Below are positions 7,029-15,527 of a stretch of DNA of 64,000 nt, piece by piece. The DNA is from Microbacter margulisiae (lineage in GTDB: Bacteria; Bacteroidota; Bacteroidia; Bacteroidales; Paludibacteraceae). The notes beneath the pieces were generated by a model, which was given only the letters and a program-made list of their open reading frames with translations, was not told where the DNA came from and did not search any database. The DNA is taken from the NCBI RefSeq assembly GCF_014192515.1, contig NZ_JACHYB010000002.1, forward strand, positions 1,248,187 through 1,312,186. The letters run 5' to 3'. The translations under genes were made by a program, and so were the position numbers. Every line of letters starts with the position of its first letter. The first letter of the stretch is position 1.

Positions 7029-8087
7029 ATGGACATTGAATTTCAAAATACAGAAAAAGACTACAAAAGTTTTTATGTATTTTATTACAAGAATGCACTT
7101 CGGAAAAACATTTTTATTTTAATCCTAATACCTTTATCTATTGGCTATATTGTTGCTGGACAACCTTTTGCCTTGACAACGTTTATTGATGGTGTAATTA
7201 TTTCTGCACTTCTCTTTGTTGGCAGTTTTTATGTCGTGCCGTATTTAATCTCAATACATAATCTAAATAAAGCAATATTGAAAGACCCTTGGTATTTAGA
7301 GAAAAGGAAACTAAGCATAACCGATGAGGGTATATATTGTGAAACTGACACAATAAGCGGCATCTGGAGATGGGAAAGTATTGTTTCTTTTGAATTTAAT
7401 GATGAGTTTCTTGCACTTATACTTGCCGATAAGAAATTCTATTTAATTCCGCAAAAAGCATTTCCATCCAATGCCGAAGCTATAAATTTTCTTGGAATCA
7501 TTCAAAGCAAAGTCATTAAACCAAGAGGGACAATTAAGCCTTTATTTGCAACAGCAGACAAAAAACCACCATATTTATTAGGTCTTATTTGTTTAATTCC
7601 ATTGATCGGCGCATTTATAGGTCTGGTATTCATTATTTTGGGAGTAACAAGATTTAAAGACAAATGGTTTACACTGATTGGCGTATTTGGAATCGCATTT
7701 ACGATTATTATTTATTCGACACTTTTCTATACTAACAAGCATTCTTTTAAAAATGAATTACGAGCATTATCCCAAACGGAACTTAATGACTTAGTAAAAG
7801 ATATAGAGTTTTATAAGTTAGAAAATGGGCAATATCCAGACAGTTTACAACAACTCACAAAAGATAATAGTAATGATTTTATATTTGATCCGGTTCAAGC
7901 AAATCAAAGAGGGAAAAATAGTTTATTTTATTATTTAAAAGTAGGTGATAAGTATAGATTATTTTCTAAAGGTGAGGATGGAATTCCATATACGAAAGAC
8001 GACATATATCCTCAAGTGTCAGACAAAGTAGTCAGTAAAATTGGATTGATAAGATATGCGTTGAATCCGGATACAGTAAACAAATGA
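7029..8087 (+). CDS. Membrane protein with YcxB-like region and pseudopilin-like C-terminal domain
   Basis: 352 residues. Hydrophobic helices lie at about 26-48, 52-75, 183-208 and 213-236. Residues about 95-165 (LSITDEGIYCETDTISGIWR WESI, ...KKFYLIPQKAF) resemble the YcxB-like domain, a small beta-rich module of unknown role. The C-terminal ~100 residues (LVKDIEFYKLENGQYPDSLQ; then YRLFSKGEDGIPYTKDD) read like the globular part of a type II secretion pseudopilin (GspG-like), placed after a membrane helix. I know no defined function for this combination. The gene is AT-rich and bracketed by short repeats, so it may be a mobile cassette. The start ATG at 7029 fits; the domain names are tentative. 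Confidence 0.5.
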   Translation: MDIEFQNTEKDYKSFYVFYYKNALRKNIFILILIPLSIGYIVAGQPFALTTFIDGVIISALLFVGSFYVVPYLISIHNLNKAILKDPWYLEKRKLSITDEGIYCETDTISGIWRWESIVSFEFNDEFLALILADKKFYLIPQKAFPSNAEAINFLGIIQSKVIKPRGTIKPLFATADKKPPYLLGLICLIPLIGAFIGLVFIILGVTRFKDKWFTLIGVFGIAFTIIIYSTLFYTNKHSFKNELRALSQTELNDLVKDIEFYKLENGQYPDSLQQLTKDNSNDFIFDPVQANQRGKNSLFYYLKVGDKYRLFSKGEDGIPYTKDDIYPQVSDKVVSKIGLIRYALNPDTVNK

Positions 8088-8112
8088 TAAATAAAAACCC
8101 TGTTTAGCACCC

Positions 8113-8145
8113 CTCCTTCTACGCGAATCCTTTAACGTGGAGCAA
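8113..8145. repeat. 33-bp imperfect direct repeat, right copy, hairpin-forming
   Basis: CTCC...ACGCGAATCCTTTAACGT...GGAG; ACG/CGT and CTCC/GGAG can pair into a stem. Counterpart of 6873-6905, exactly 1240 bp away. It opens a 370-bp gene-free stretch (8088-8458) that holds only repeats. Confidence 0.55.
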
Positions 8146-8179
8146 GAGATTTAACTTCGTGCTGTTTTATCAGTCATTC

Positions 8180-8224
8180 TATTATTCAGTTATTCACTTT
8201 GGGGACAACACTTGAGAATGATGT
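8180..8224. repeat. Degenerate copy of the end of the dispersed repeat found at 38.6-39.4 kb
   Basis: CTATTATTCAGT followed by GGGGACAACACTTGA and ATGATG matches the end of the repeat copy ending at 38973, with an internal deletion. It shows that this repeat is dispersed in the genome and not confined to one locus. Confidence 0.45.
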
Positions 8225-8235
8225 TTTTGACGTAG

Positions 8236-8268
8236 AGACCTCAAAGGTTTTCAAAACCTTTGAGGTCT
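8236..8268. repeat. Perfect 33-bp palindrome
   Basis: Sixteen-base arms AGACCTCAAAGGTTTT and AAAACCTTTGAGGTCT around a single C. Palindromes of this GACCT(C)...AGGTC type recur in many Bacteroidetes genomes. It lies between two converging genes (plus-strand gene ending 8087, minus-strand gene ending 8459) and could form a hairpin in either transcript, though no T run follows. Confidence 0.8.
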
Positions 8269-8410
8269 GCAACATATAAATATAAAAGCCGGAGGCAAAT
8301 TAAACAAGGATTGAAGGTTCTAACTTCCTTGATTTCAGATTATCAGATTTCTACTATACTCCCATCTACCACCTACTATCTACTGGATTGTTATCTTCTC
8401 TAACTTCCAG

Positions 8411-8444
8411 ATTTTCATTGTCAACTGTCCATTGTCAATTGAAT
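8411..8444. repeat. Inverted copy of a 29-30-bp dispersed repeat
   Basis: CATTGTCAACTGTCCATTGT followed by CAATTGAAT. The reverse complement recurs at 12254-12282, with a 29-base perfect match. The pair brackets the GH31 gene and hddA. Confidence 0.8.
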
Positions 8445-8458
8445 CAGTCGTTTGATTC

Positions 8459-10912
8459 CTACCAATGCACCTGCATTTCGTTGTCATTGTCAGGGAAGGA
8501 GACGCTCAATACATGCTTTGTGTCAAATGGCCCATAGTCGGCAAAAGCAAAATGACTTGTAAAGAAGCGTATCTCTTCCGGCGTGACTGTTTTTGCAGCG
8601 CCGTTGACCGTCAGATGTTGTACCTCTTCCGGTGTGAAGCCATGCAGCACCAATGTGATGACATGAAACCTTGAGGTAAAACTCCCTTCCTTCTTGCCAA
8701 AGGTAAGCATTGCCTGTTGTGGGTCGTAGCTGATCAACCGTTTGTAATAATGTCCCGATTCATATTTGTACGTTGTCCCGTCATCCTCGTAATAACGGTA
8801 TTGATTCGGTTGTTGTCCCTCATAGAGGTTGATAAACAGGGTATCGCCACTGTTGTCGGCTGTCGATTCTACCAGCTTCTGCATCGGAATGATGCTCCCT
8901 GCCTTCACGTACAACGGCAAACGGTTCAGTTCCGAGTTTGCCACAATCACTTGCTTGCCGGCATAAGGTTTATCATTGAAAAGGTCATACCAGTTCCCTT
9001 CCGGCAGATAGACCCTGCAAAGGGATTCCGTCCCTTTTACGGGAGCCACCAGGATGGAAGGCCCGAAAAGATATTCCTGCTGGAATTCGGGATCATAAAT
9101 GGTAGAATCGTTCGTATAGTTAATGGCCAGTGACCGGTTAAGCGGCATCCCGTCCTGTGACGATTCATAAAAGCCAGCATAAATATAAGGGAGCAACTGA
9201 TAACGGAACCCGATATAACGGCGGGCAATATCTTCACATGTCTCCCCGAAATCCCAGGGTTCTTCCCGGTTGGAGTTGATCGTGGTATGAGCCCTGTACA
9301 TCGGAAGGAAAGCCCCGATCTCCATCCAGCGGGTGTAGAGGCTCTGGGTAGGATTGCCGCTGAATCCGCCCACATCCATTCCTGCAAAAGTAACACCTGA
9401 TAAACCCAGGCTGTTGATGAGGCGGACACCCAACAACATATGGTCTTCCTTGGCCTGGTTGTCTCCTGTCCAGATCGCTGTATAACGTTGTAATCCCGAA
9501 TAACCTGAACGGCTCAGTACAAAGGGACGCTTGCCATCCATGTATTTCTTTGCTCCTTCATAGGTGCTTCGTGCCATCTGGAATCCATATACATTCTTTG
9601 CCTGCCGGTAAGTAGTGTGTAATCCATCCCAGTTCAGGTTAAGCAAGTCGGGCACTTCCTTTCCCCAGACCGCTATTTCGTTCATGTCGTTCCAGAATCC
9701 GGTTACTCCTTCGTCGGCATAGGTCTTCACCCATCTGCCCCACCATGCACGCGTCTTTGGCATGGTGAAATCAGGGAAGTTACACCATCCCGGCCATACC
9801 TGTCCTGCATAATTGGTTCCATCGGGGTATTTGATAAACAGGGACGAATCCACTCCCTGCTGGTAAACAGGATAGTTCTTGGCAATCTTGACCCCCGGAT
9901 CGATGATCACGGCCAGATGCATCCCCATCTTCTGCAATTTTCCCGTCATGGCTTTCGGATCGGGGAAACGGTTCGGATCCCAGGTGAAAATCTTATAATG
10001 ATCCATATAATTGATGTCCAGATAGATCATGTCAATGGGGATATGCCGTTCCCTGAACTTGGCAGCCGTTGAGAGCAGGTCGGCTTCAGGGAAATAACAC
10101 CAGCGGCATTGCTGGTACCCTAAGGACCAGATGGGAGGAATAGGAGTGCGTCCCGTAAGCCAGGTGTAGGAACCGATGATCCCTTTTACGGTAGAATGAT
10201 AAATAAAATAGTAATTCATCTCCCCGCAACTGGCCCTGAAGTAGTCAAAACGATTGCTACCGGCGCCAAAACTGAAGAGGCTGCGCGATGAGTTGTCCAT
10301 AAAGATGCCATAGGCCAGGTGATCGTGCAATCCCATATAAAAAGGAATGGTGGAGTACATCCTGTCGCTGGCATCATCGTATTCGGGATTATCCGTGTTG
10401 TAATTCACGCAGGCTGTCCCTGCACGATCGAGGTTTCCTCCGTGTTCTCCCATCCCGATGAAACGTTCTCCCGGTTGCAGGGTCTTGTATGTGGTGACTT
10501 CTTCTCCGAGCCATGAAGTGCCGAAAGCCGGATCATCGGCATTGATCACTTCTCCTGTTTTTGTCAGGAAGGTGAATCGTAGCGGATCTTTGGTAATACG
10601 CAATGTAACCGAGTCGGTTGAAATGGTGTAGAGCCCTTTGGCGTCTGTCACCTGAACGTGGCAGGCTTCGGGCTTCACTTCAACGGCATAACTGAAGTCC
10701 GGGGCAAAAGCCTGGTGTGCAACCCGGATACGGATGACACCCGGAGAATAAACTGTCACTTGTGCCCTGCCGTTTGTGGTCAGAAAGGTGTAGGTGGAAT
10801 GCGATACTTCGATCTTTTTCACATTCCCCAGCGGACTGTTAGCCGGTACCTGCCCTTTCATATTCGGATACAGAATCCCTAACAAAATCCAAAGTAAATA
10901 GTAGCGTTTCAT
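8459..10912 (-). CDS. GH31 alpha-glucosidase-family enzyme, secreted
   Basis: 817 residues. The N-terminal signal peptide is MKRYYLLWILLGILYPNMKG. The order is an N-terminal GH31 beta-sandwich (to about 255), the (beta/alpha)8 barrel, and C-terminal beta domains from about 600. The catalytic nucleophile is Asp409 in GFWNDMNEI and the acid/base is Asp484 in WTGDNQA. Further marks are PIDMIYLDINYMD and GLSGVTFAGMDVGGF. It removes alpha-linked glucose (or a related sugar) from non-reducing ends, probably in the periplasm. It stands divergent from hddA with a 309-bp gap, and a -7 box TACATTTG sits about 100 bp upstream. It is only distantly similar to the PA14-GH31 at 39.7 kb and lacks PA14. Substrate could be starch-type glucans or N-glycans. 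Confidence 0.9.
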   Translation of the reverse strand: MKRYYLLWILLGILYPNMKGQVPANSPLGNVKKIEVSHSTYTFLTTNGRAQVTVYSPGVIRIRVAHQAFAPDFSYAVEVKPEACHVQVTDAKGLYTISTDSVTLRITKDPLRFTFLTKTGEVINADDPAFGTSWLGEEVTTYKTLQPGERFIGMGEHGGNLDRAGTACVNYNTDNPEYDDASDRMYSTIPFYMGLHDHLAYGIFMDNSSRSLFSFGAGSNRFDYFRASCGEMNYYFIYHSTVKGIIGSYTWLTGRTPIPPIWSLGYQQCRWCYFPEADLLSTAAKFRERHIPIDMIYLDINYMDHYKIFTWDPNRFPDPKAMTGKLQKMGMHLAVIIDPGVKIAKNYPVYQQGVDSSLFIKYPDGTNYAGQVWPGWCNFPDFTMPKTRAWWGRWVKTYADEGVTGFWNDMNEIAVWGKEVPDLLNLNWDGLHTTYRQAKNVYGFQMARSTYEGAKKYMDGKRPFVLSRSGYSGLQRYTAIWTGDNQAKEDHMLLGVRLINSLGLSGVTFAGMDVGGFSGNPTQSLYTRWMEIGAFLPMYRAHTTINSNREEPWDFGETCEDIARRYIGFRYQLLPYIYAGFYESSQDGMPLNRSLAINYTNDSTIYDPEFQQEYLFGPSILVAPVKGTESLCRVYLPEGNWYDLFNDKPYAGKQVIVANSELNRLPLYVKAGSIIPMQKLVESTADNSGDTLFINLYEGQQPNQYRYYEDDGTTYKYESGHYYKRLISYDPQQAMLTFGKKEGSFTSRFHVITLVLHGFTPEEVQHLTVNGAAKTVTPEEIRFFTSHFAFADYGPFDTKHVLSVSFPDNDNEMQVHW

Positions 10913-11010
10913 AGGTAAAAATATTGAGTTGAAATTTGTGGATATTACAAACCGGTTGGTTCTATCTTAATCATTGCAATCCGCTATCTGAATTCATTCA
11001 GATGCGTTGT

Positions 11011-11018
11011 CAAATGTA
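11011..11018 (-). promoter_or_regulatory. -7 box TACATTTG for the GH31 gene
   Basis: Reads CAAATGTA on the plus strand, about 100 bp before the GH31 start at 10912. A GTTG about 18 bp upstream (11037-11040) may serve as the -33 element. A TGCAAACGTTTTCA palindrome (11074-11087) further upstream resembles a LacI-type operator core (AAACGTTT), but this is weak. Confidence 0.4.
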
Positions 11019-11188
11019 CAACTTATCACCCAAAAACAACGGAATCGCTTTTGTGAAATAACGAAGCTCTGTTTGCAAACGTTTTCATGTGACAATTTGT
11101 TTATTTCTTCTCTCTCAATAGGTTTCTATAATCTTGATTTATCATCCGGTTATCCATAAAATTCCCGTGTGATTTCAAATTTTACGGG

Positions 11189-11196
11189 TATATTTG
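11189..11196 (+). promoter_or_regulatory. -7 box TATATTTG for the heptose operon
   Basis: Matches TAnnTTTG and lies 26 bp before the hddA start codon. No convincing -33 element is seen. Confidence 0.45.
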
Positions 11197-11221
11197 CACG
11201 AAAAATTAAACGTAATACAAA

Positions 11222-12244
11222 ATGTTACACCGTTCAAAAGCTCCCTTGCGACTAGGCCTGGCAGGCGGGGGAACAGATGTAAGTCCCTTTTCCGATTTAT
11301 ACGGAGGAACGATACTCAACGCCACGATATCCTTGTATGCGCATGCCACAATCGAGCCCATACGTCAACCCAAGGTCATTTTGCAGGCATGGGACAGGAA
11401 TGAACGGGTAGAGATAGGGTTGGAAGAAGCGATAGAGATCGACGGATTGTTACCTTTACATAAGGGGATTTACAAGCGCATCCGGCAGGATTACCTGAAG
11501 ACGCCGCACGGCTTTCGCCTGACCACCTTTGTGGATGCACCGGCAGGCTCAGGTCTCGGTACCTCTTCGACACTGGCCGTTGCCATCATCGGGGCATTTG
11601 TGGAATGGTTGAAACTGCCGTTGGGAAGTTACGAAATAGCCCGTTACGCATACGAGATCGAACGCATTGACCTGGGGATGGCAGGAGGGAAACAAGACCA
11701 ATACGCCGCTACCTTCGGAGGAGTTAACTACATGGAGTTCTTCGCCGATGACAAAGTCATCGTCAACCCCCTTCGGATTGGTCAGAAATACCTTCGTGAA
11801 CTGGAACACAACCTGTTGCTTTACTATACGGACCAAAGCCGGGACTCATCCCAGATAATAAAAGAGCAACAGAAAAACGTACGTAACCAGAATGCCGCCT
11901 CCCTGGAAGCCATGCACCGGCTGAAACAACAAGCCACCGATATGAAGAATGCACTGCTAACGGGCAGGTTGCATGATATCGGCTATATCCTTGACGATGG
12001 TTACAGCCATAAAAGGGAGATGGCACAGGGCATCAGTACCCCGAAAATGGATACGATTTATGAAGAAGCAAAAAAAGCCGGGGCGCTGGGTGGCAAAATC
12101 TCGGGAGCGGGAGGCGGAGGCTTCATGATGTTTTATTGTCCAGACAATGTACAATATGCCGTGGCCAAAGCCCTCAGCCAGTTCGAAGGTCGCTTGTTCC
12201 TCTATTCGTTTGTGGAAGAAGGGTTGTACACATGGAGCATGTAA
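11222..12244 (+). CDS. hddA: D-glycero-alpha-D-manno-heptose 7-phosphate kinase
   Basis: 340 residues, a GHMP-family sugar kinase. It opens with RSKAPLRLGLAGGGTDVSPF, shared by HddA-type kinases and related kinases. The ATP-binding motif is APAGSGLGTSSTLAVA (about 106-121) and motif 3 is KISGAGGGGFMMFY near residue 290. It phosphorylates heptose 7-phosphate at C1 to the 1,7-bisphosphate on the way to GDP-heptose for surface glycans. It is first of three genes (hddA, gmhA, hddC). A 130-bp gap before gmhA contains a dispersed repeat (12254-12282). A bisphosphatase (GmhB) is not in the window. Confidence 0.88.
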   Translation: MLHRSKAPLRLGLAGGGTDVSPFSDLYGGTILNATISLYAHATIEPIRQPKVILQAWDRNERVEIGLEEAIEIDGLLPLHKGIYKRIRQDYLKTPHGFRLTTFVDAPAGSGLGTSSTLAVAIIGAFVEWLKLPLGSYEIARYAYEIERIDLGMAGGKQDQYAATFGGVNYMEFFADDKVIVNPLRIGQKYLRELEHNLLLYYTDQSRDSSQIIKEQQKNVRNQNAASLEAMHRLKQQATDMKNALLTGRLHDIGYILDDGYSHKREMAQGISTPKMDTIYEEAKKAGALGGKISGAGGGGFMMFYCPDNVQYAVAKALSQFEGRLFLYSFVEEGLYTWSM

Positions 12245-12253
12245 GGGAGACGC

Positions 12254-12282
12254 ATTCAATTGACAATGGACAGTTGACAATG
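12254..12282. repeat. Dispersed repeat copy between hddA and gmhA
   Basis: ATTCAATTGACAATGGACAG followed by TTGACAATG; exact reverse complement of the copy at 8411-8444. Repeated TTGACAATG units within it make it internally repetitive. Confidence 0.8.
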
Positions 12283-12373
12283 GATAATGAAAATCAGCAT
12301 ACAGCGGTCAATGGTTAAAGGTTAAAGAACATTAGACTTTCGACCTTTGGCCAATTACAATTATCCTCATATT

Positions 12374-12946
12374 ATGGAAAATAACCAGATACAAACCATC
12401 CTTCTTGCATCGGCAGAAGTAAAACAAACCATCGCCCGGGACCAGCAACAGGTTGAAACCATACGGAAAGCAGCCGAAACCATTGCCCACAGTTTCCGCA
12501 ATGGAGGGCGCGTCTATTTCTGCGGGAACGGAGGCAGCGCAGCCGATGCGCAACATCTGGCGGCAGAGTTTTCGGGCAAGTTTTATAAAGACCGAGCCGT
12601 ACTCCCCTCGGAAGCTTTACATACCAACAGTTCCTACCTGACGGCAGTAGGCAATGACTACGGGTACGAAGAAGTCTATGCCCGTCTGGCAAGCTCATTC
12701 TCGCCGCACGATGTCCTCGTTGGCCTCTCCACTTCGGGGAACTCCACAAATATCGTACGCGCTTTCGAAGTATGCCGGGCAAGAAAAGTTACCACCATAG
12801 GGATGACCGGCAAAGGAGGGGGCAAGATGCAATCATTGTCCGATATATGGATTGAAGTGCCGAGCAATGACACTCCCCGTATCCAGGAAGCCCATATCAC
12901 GATAGGGCATATCATTTGTCAACTGGTAGAAGAAATGCTGTTTTAA
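12374..12946 (+). CDS. gmhA: Sedoheptulose 7-phosphate isomerase
   Basis: 190 residues from ATG 12374; a TTG 27 bp upstream is possible but less likely. It is a SIS-domain protein: GGRVYFCGNGGSAADAQHLA (phosphosugar-binding loop), AEFSGKFYKDRAVLPSEAL, then VGLSTSGNSTNIVRAFEVCR. It converts sedoheptulose 7-phosphate to D-glycero-D-manno-heptose 7-phosphate, the first committed step of heptose synthesis. The length fits GmhA (about 190). It sits between hddA and hddC, with only 2 bp before the hddC start, so translation of the two is probably coupled. Confidence 0.92.
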   Translation: MENNQIQTILLASAEVKQTIARDQQQVETIRKAAETIAHSFRNGGRVYFCGNGGSAADAQHLAAEFSGKFYKDRAVLPSEALHTNSSYLTAVGNDYGYEEVYARLASSFSPHDVLVGLSTSGNSTNIVRAFEVCRARKVTTIGMTGKGGGKMQSLSDIWIEVPSNDTPRIQEAHITIGHIICQLVEEMLF

Positions 12947-12948
12947 CT

Positions 12949-13644
12949 ATGAGAGAATGCATCATCTTAGCCGGAGGATTTGGTACCCGCTTGCAAAGCG
13001 TGGTGAACGACCGCCCCAAATGCCTGGCTCCTGTCAATGGGCGTCCCTTTTTGGAATATCTGCTGGCCTATCTGGAACAAGAACACATACAACATGCCGT
13101 TCTCTCCCTGGGATACAAACACGAGAAGGTAGAAGAATGGTTGGCCAGCTATAACGGGGAACTGAAGATTACAACTGTAGTAGAACAAGAACCATTGGGA
13201 ACCGGGGGAGGGATAAGACTCGCATTGCAGGAGACTAGGGCAGATCAGGTGTATGTGGTCAACGGCGATACCCTGTTCCGGGTAGGGCTGGAACAGATGT
13301 TGCATCAACACAGGCAAGGAGACAATAAGGCAACATTAGCCTTGAAACCGATGCAGGATTTTGATCGATACGGGAGTGTCACCTTCGAGAAGGGACACAT
13401 CACAGCCTTTCAGGAGAAGCGCTTTTGCCGTGAAGGATTGATCAATGGGGGAGTGTACCTGCTAGAGCGGGATATCCTGGCTGATTTTCCCAGGAAGTTC
13501 TCTTTTGAAAAGGAGTATCTGGAGGTTGAAGCTGCCCGGAATACGATAGGCGGATATGTGGAAGATGCCTATTTTATTGACATCGGTATCCCTGAAGACT
13601 ATAAAAGAGCCCAGATAGATTTCCGGGAACAATTCAGTTTGTAA
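12949..13644 (+). CDS. hddC: D-glycero-alpha-D-manno-heptose 1-phosphate guanylyltransferase
   Basis: 231 residues from ATG 12949, two bases after the gmhA stop. The nucleotidyltransferase signature is MRECIILAGGFGTRLQSVV, with the downstream motif DRPKCLAPVNGRPFLEYLL and metal-binding VNGDTLF. It transfers GMP from GTP to heptose 1-phosphate, giving GDP-heptose for O-antigen, S-layer or capsule glycans. The gene order supports HddC over a generic sugar nucleotidyltransferase. The last gene of the operon; the convergent gene and a terminator follow. Confidence 0.85.
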   Translation: MRECIILAGGFGTRLQSVVNDRPKCLAPVNGRPFLEYLLAYLEQEHIQHAVLSLGYKHEKVEEWLASYNGELKITTVVEQEPLGTGGGIRLALQETRADQVYVVNGDTLFRVGLEQMLHQHRQGDNKATLALKPMQDFDRYGSVTFEKGHITAFQEKRFCREGLINGGVYLLERDILADFPRKFSFEKEYLEVEAARNTIGGYVEDAYFIDIGIPEDYKRAQIDFREQFSL

Positions 13645-13660
13645 ACAACTCCTATATCAT

Positions 13661-13700
13661 AAAAAAGCCGCCCGCAGTTTCTGATAAGATCTGCGGGCGG
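13661..13700 (-). terminator. Intrinsic terminator after the flavoprotein gene
   Basis: On the minus strand, CCGCCCGCAG, a 13-base loop, CTGCGGGCGG and then CTTTTTT: a 10-bp perfect GC-rich stem and T run. Read from the plus strand the stem is equally strong but the tail is TACATTATTA, so it may weakly end the heptose operon too. Confidence 0.85.
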
Positions 13701-13731
13701 TACATTATTATAATAAGGTAGTCTTGAAATG

Positions 13732-15087
13732 TCAACTGTTGCGCATCTTTCCGGCTATAATTTCTGCAGCCTTCATCAATGGATAGGCAGCCGGAGAAGC
13801 CGTCAGGCAAGGATGAGTTCCGATTTGTGAAGTCAGCAATGAATTGACGGTCATTTTATTTTCAACAATCAACCCAATGACATTGGTCAGCTCACCTGCA
13901 CTGAGTCCTCCAATGACTTCTCCACCGATAATCACTCCGGACTGAGCAGCCGAGATCAACTTGACCGTCTGTTTGTGAGTGTCAGGTAAATTACCCGGGT
14001 GACGGTCGATACCTTCAAACAATCCTGTAAGTGTTTCGATGCCTTCTTCACGGGCGCGGGCTTCTGTTACCCCGGCAGTTCCAAACCCGGTCTCTCCGAT
14101 AGCGGTTGAGTAGATGGCTATGGTTCCGCTAAATGTTTTAACCACATGGAGATTAAATAAATTCATTCCTGCAATGCGGGCTTCAGCACATGCAGTTGAG
14201 GCTAACATGGTAGAGACACGTTTCCGGGTGATAAAATCACGTTTCTGTGCACAGTCGCCGATCGCAAATACATCCGGTTCGTGTGTACGCATATATTCGT
14301 CAACAGCAATGAAATTATCTTCATCGATAAATATCCCTGATTTTTTAGCGAGCTCCGTGTTCGGACGATAACCCATGGAGAGGATTACAGCATCGGCTGC
14401 AATAGTTTCCCCGTTTTCCAGTTTCACTCCTTCGACATGATCATCCCCTAGAACTTCAAGAATGCCATTTCCTGCAATAACATTCACGCCTCTTGCTGTC
14501 AGCAATGACTGAATCTTGTCTGAAAGCTCCACGTCAAATGCCATTCCTAAAATATGAGGCAATTTTTCCACCAATGTTACTTCCTTCCCGCGCTTACTCA
14601 GCTCGTCCGAGAATTCAACTCCGATGAAACCCGCACCAATCACAACGATTTTATTACATTGCTGGATTTTTTGCAACATCTCATCCAAATAGACTTTGTC
14701 TTTGGGAATAACAAACACATTTTGCTTGTCGCCCCCCTTCAACCAACGGGGCATTACCGGCATTGAGCCTGTAGCCACAACCAGCTTGACATATTGAATT
14801 GTTTCTCCATCAGCTAATGTTGCGACTTTGTTTTTTATGTCAATATTCGTTACTTCACCTACAATTGATTCAACTCCGCTTTTTGCAAGCGTAGGATCAA
14901 CCGGCATAATATTTTGTTCGCTTTTGTCCAGTGTCCCAAAAATGTATGGAATACCACAGGGAACCATCACATCTTTTTGCTTCTTGACCAAAGTAAATTT
15001 TTTTTCCGGCCAGCTGAATTTTCCGGTTACAGCAGCAACCATCCCTGCTGCACTTCCACCAATGATCAAAACATCTGTCTGTTTCAT
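13732..15087 (-). CDS. FAD-dependent NADH oxidase / CoA-disulfide reductase family protein
   Basis: 451 residues from ATG 15087 (MKQTDVLIIGGSAAGMVAAV); an in-frame ATG at 15168 would add 27 residues with no family match. FAD-binding GxGxxG-like IIGGSAAG is at the N-terminus, and the redox cysteine is Cys44 in VPCGIPYIFG, the single-cysteine pattern of CoA-disulfide reductases and NADH oxidases. An NAD-binding motif VVIGAGFIGVEFSDEL lies near residue 150, and the second FAD motif is DVFAIGDCAQ. It would reduce CoA disulfide, polysulfide or O2 with NAD(P)H. No rhodanese domain is present. It is a single gene with its own promoter and terminator. Confidence 0.85.
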   Translation of the reverse strand: MKQTDVLIIGGSAAGMVAAVTGKFSWPEKKFTLVKKQKDVMVPCGIPYIFGTLDKSEQNIMPVDPTLAKSGVESIVGEVTNIDIKNKVATLADGETIQYVKLVVATGSMPVMPRWLKGGDKQNVFVIPKDKVYLDEMLQKIQQCNKIVVIGAGFIGVEFSDELSKRGKEVTLVEKLPHILGMAFDVELSDKIQSLLTARGVNVIAGNGILEVLGDDHVEGVKLENGETIAADAVILSMGYRPNTELAKKSGIFIDEDNFIAVDEYMRTHEPDVFAIGDCAQKRDFITRKRVSTMLASTACAEARIAGMNLFNLHVVKTFSGTIAIYSTAIGETGFGTAGVTEARAREEGIETLTGLFEGIDRHPGNLPDTHKQTVKLISAAQSGVIIGGEVIGGLSAGELTNVIGLIVENKMTVNSLLTSQIGTHPCLTASPAAYPLMKAAEIIAGKMRNS

Positions 15088-15220
15088 TTTTGTTGAGTTT
15101 AAATTATTTATAAGTGCGCCATTGTTCTGTAACGTATCCGTTTTTGTCAGCATTCCTCTTGTCTTCAAAAAATGATTGATTGTTGGAAATGAGACATTTG
15201 TTGTCCTTTGTTTTATGAAT

Positions 15221-15228
15221 CAAAGATA
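15221..15228 (-). promoter_or_regulatory. -7 box TATCTTTG for the flavoprotein gene
   Basis: Perfect TAnnTTTG on the minus strand, 134 bp before the start codon at 15087. The -33 element is unclear. Confidence 0.5.
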
Positions 15229-15392
15229 CGGTTTTTCTTTGATTATATCCTGTGTCATAGTCCTTTTTTAAGATATCTGCATTGAAGGGGGATGTTATTG
15301 GAGAAATTCAGGGATGAATATGGAATAAATTTTACAATGTTGCCAGTGTAAAAGAGAAAGATTTGTGTTGATGTTCTGGAGATGTCAAAATA

Positions 15393-15527
15393 GGGGGTAT
15401 TATTTGAAAAACGATGATATTTTATCATTATGGCATTAAAAAAAGGGGGTATTGATTCAAAATGATGCATTATTTTCATTTTTAACATCAAAAATAATGG
15501 GGTATTCAAAAATAATACATATTTTTG
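15393..15527 (+). promoter_or_regulatory. Three GGGGTATT sites in helical phase upstream of the nitrogen operon
   Basis: GGGGGTAT(T) followed by a TCAAAA-like half occurs at 15393-15410, 15445-15462 and 15499-15514. The spacing is 52 and 53 bp, which is about five helical turns. The third site lies in CAAAAATAATGGGGTATT (15489-15506), which differs by one base from 29285-29302, upstream of the second PII-Amt operon. A -7-like TATTTTTG is at 15520-15527. The rest of the 690-bp gap 15088-15780 is AT-rich with no supported gene. This is probably a binding array for an unknown nitrogen regulator. Confidence 0.5.

Noticed and set aside
11074-11087. LacI-type operator TGCAAACGTTTTCA
   Set aside because: Only a short AAACGTTT core, no LacI gene nearby and no second copy; noted but not called as a feature.
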